From the NCBI GenBank assembly GCA_964466155.1, contig CAYXMY010000150.1:1-5159 (forward strand): a stretch of 5,159 bases of DNA, read 5' to 3'. The notes beneath the pieces are model-generated. The model made no database searches. It saw only the letters and a list, made by a program, of their open reading frames with translations, and was not told the origin of the DNA. The DNA comes from Caenibius sp964466155 (GTDB lineage Bacteria; Pseudomonadota; Alphaproteobacteria; Sphingomonadales; Sphingomonadaceae). A program made the translations under genes and the position numbers. Shown here one piece after another: positions 4,775-5,159 of the stretch (positions within the stretch are counted from its first letter, which is position 1; each line of letters starts with the position of its first letter).

Positions 4775-5159
4775 TTATCCTTTGTAAAGCGCGTCCAGCC
4801 GCGCGCCATAACGTTCGCGGATCTTGTGGCGGCGGATTTTCATGCTGGGGGTCAATTCTTCGTTGGCGATGGAGAAGGCTTCATCGGCAAAGGCGAACTG
4901 GCGGACCTTTTCGATCACCGACAGATCCTTGTTCACCCGGTCCACCGCATCGCGCACGGCGTTGCGGAAAGCGGGGAGCTGTTGCAGCCTGGCCATGTCG
5001 TAACGCTCGCCGTTCGCCTGCGCCCAGTCCAGCGCCCATTCGGGATCGGGCACGATCAGGCCGACGATATAGGGCCGCCGATCCCCCGCCACCATCGCCT
5101 GCAGGATTTCGGGCTGCAGGGTCAGCATCCCTTCCACCTTCTGCGGGGCGACGTTATCC
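4775..5159 (-). CDS. Long-chain acyl-CoA synthetase (AMP-forming), C-terminal part only
   Basis: These are the last 127 residues of an AMP-forming fatty-acid-CoA ligase; the 5' part lies beyond the right edge (such enzymes are about 590-650 residues). The enzyme activates fatty acids with ATP and CoA through an acyl-AMP intermediate. The fragment begins in the hinge/C-terminal domain motif DNVAPQKVE (1-9), followed by PEILQAMVAGDRRPYIVGLIVPD (16-38), DRVNKDLSVIEKVRQFAFADEAFSI (73-97) and ELTPSMKIRRHKI (101-113). K107 is in the place of the conserved catalytic lysine of the adenylation half-reaction. This pattern is typical of the long-chain FadD15/FAA1-like subgroup rather than of short-chain synthetases. 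The TAA stop at 4777-4775 and the LYKG tail look complete. Chain-length preference cannot be read from this fragment. Confidence 0.9.
   Translation of the reverse strand, partial: DNVAPQKVEGMLTLQPEILQAMVAGDRRPYIVGLIVPDPEWALDWAQANGERYDMARLQQLPAFRNAVRDAVDRVNKDLSVIEKVRQFAFADEAFSIANEELTPSMKIRRHKIRERYGARLDALYKG

Noticed and set aside
2452..4809. A 785-codon open frame on the minus strand antisense to thiSG and the antiporter
   Set aside because: It is His/Arg/Gln-rich with no recognisable fold and lies opposite two well-conserved genes. Long antisense open frames are expected in GC-rich coding DNA.

Overview
The window is GC-rich bacterial DNA with tightly packed genes, most likely from an alphaproteobacterium and probably a sphingomonad (Sphingomonadales). 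The basis for this is the ctaA-cutA-rplM gene order, a fused ThiS-ThiG thiazole synthase, a cysteine-free COX15-type heme A synthase and a short MerC-domain membrane protein. The genus cannot be fixed from the sequence alone. All genes look like ordinary chromosomal genes. I see no phage, transposon, CRISPR, tRNA or rRNA sequence.

Left part, minus strand (read right to left): ctaA/COX15 (heme A synthase) overlaps cutA (divalent cation tolerance protein) by ATGA. A 164-nt gap follows, with a good sigma70-type promoter starting just after the cutA stop. It leads into rplM (ribosomal protein L13), which runs off the left edge of the window. Middle, plus strand, divergent from ctaA: a 191-nt intergenic region ends in an A/T-rich perfect inverted repeat. 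That repeat sits ten bases before a small MerC-domain membrane protein gene, followed 16 nt later by a fused thiS-thiG gene (thiamine thiazole synthesis). A hairpin terminator candidate closes this unit. Right part: a ChaA-type cation/proton antiporter on the plus strand, whose start codon sits about one transcription-start distance after a TATATT box (possible leaderless mRNA). It is convergent with the C-terminal end of a long-chain acyl-CoA synthetase gene on the minus strand, which runs off the right edge.

Four of the six genes deal with metals or cations: heme A/cytochrome oxidase maturation, CutA, a MerC-like protein and a Ca2+(Na+)/H+ antiporter. This may be coincidence. The points most worth following are in the merC-thiSG unit. 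First, a palindrome resembling a metalloregulator operator overlaps the start region. Second, the ThiS Gly-Gly tail, which is normally a free C-terminus, is buried inside the fusion. Third, the very codons for that glycine tail spell a full Shine-Dalgarno sequence followed by an in-frame GTG, which could give separate translation of the ThiG half.
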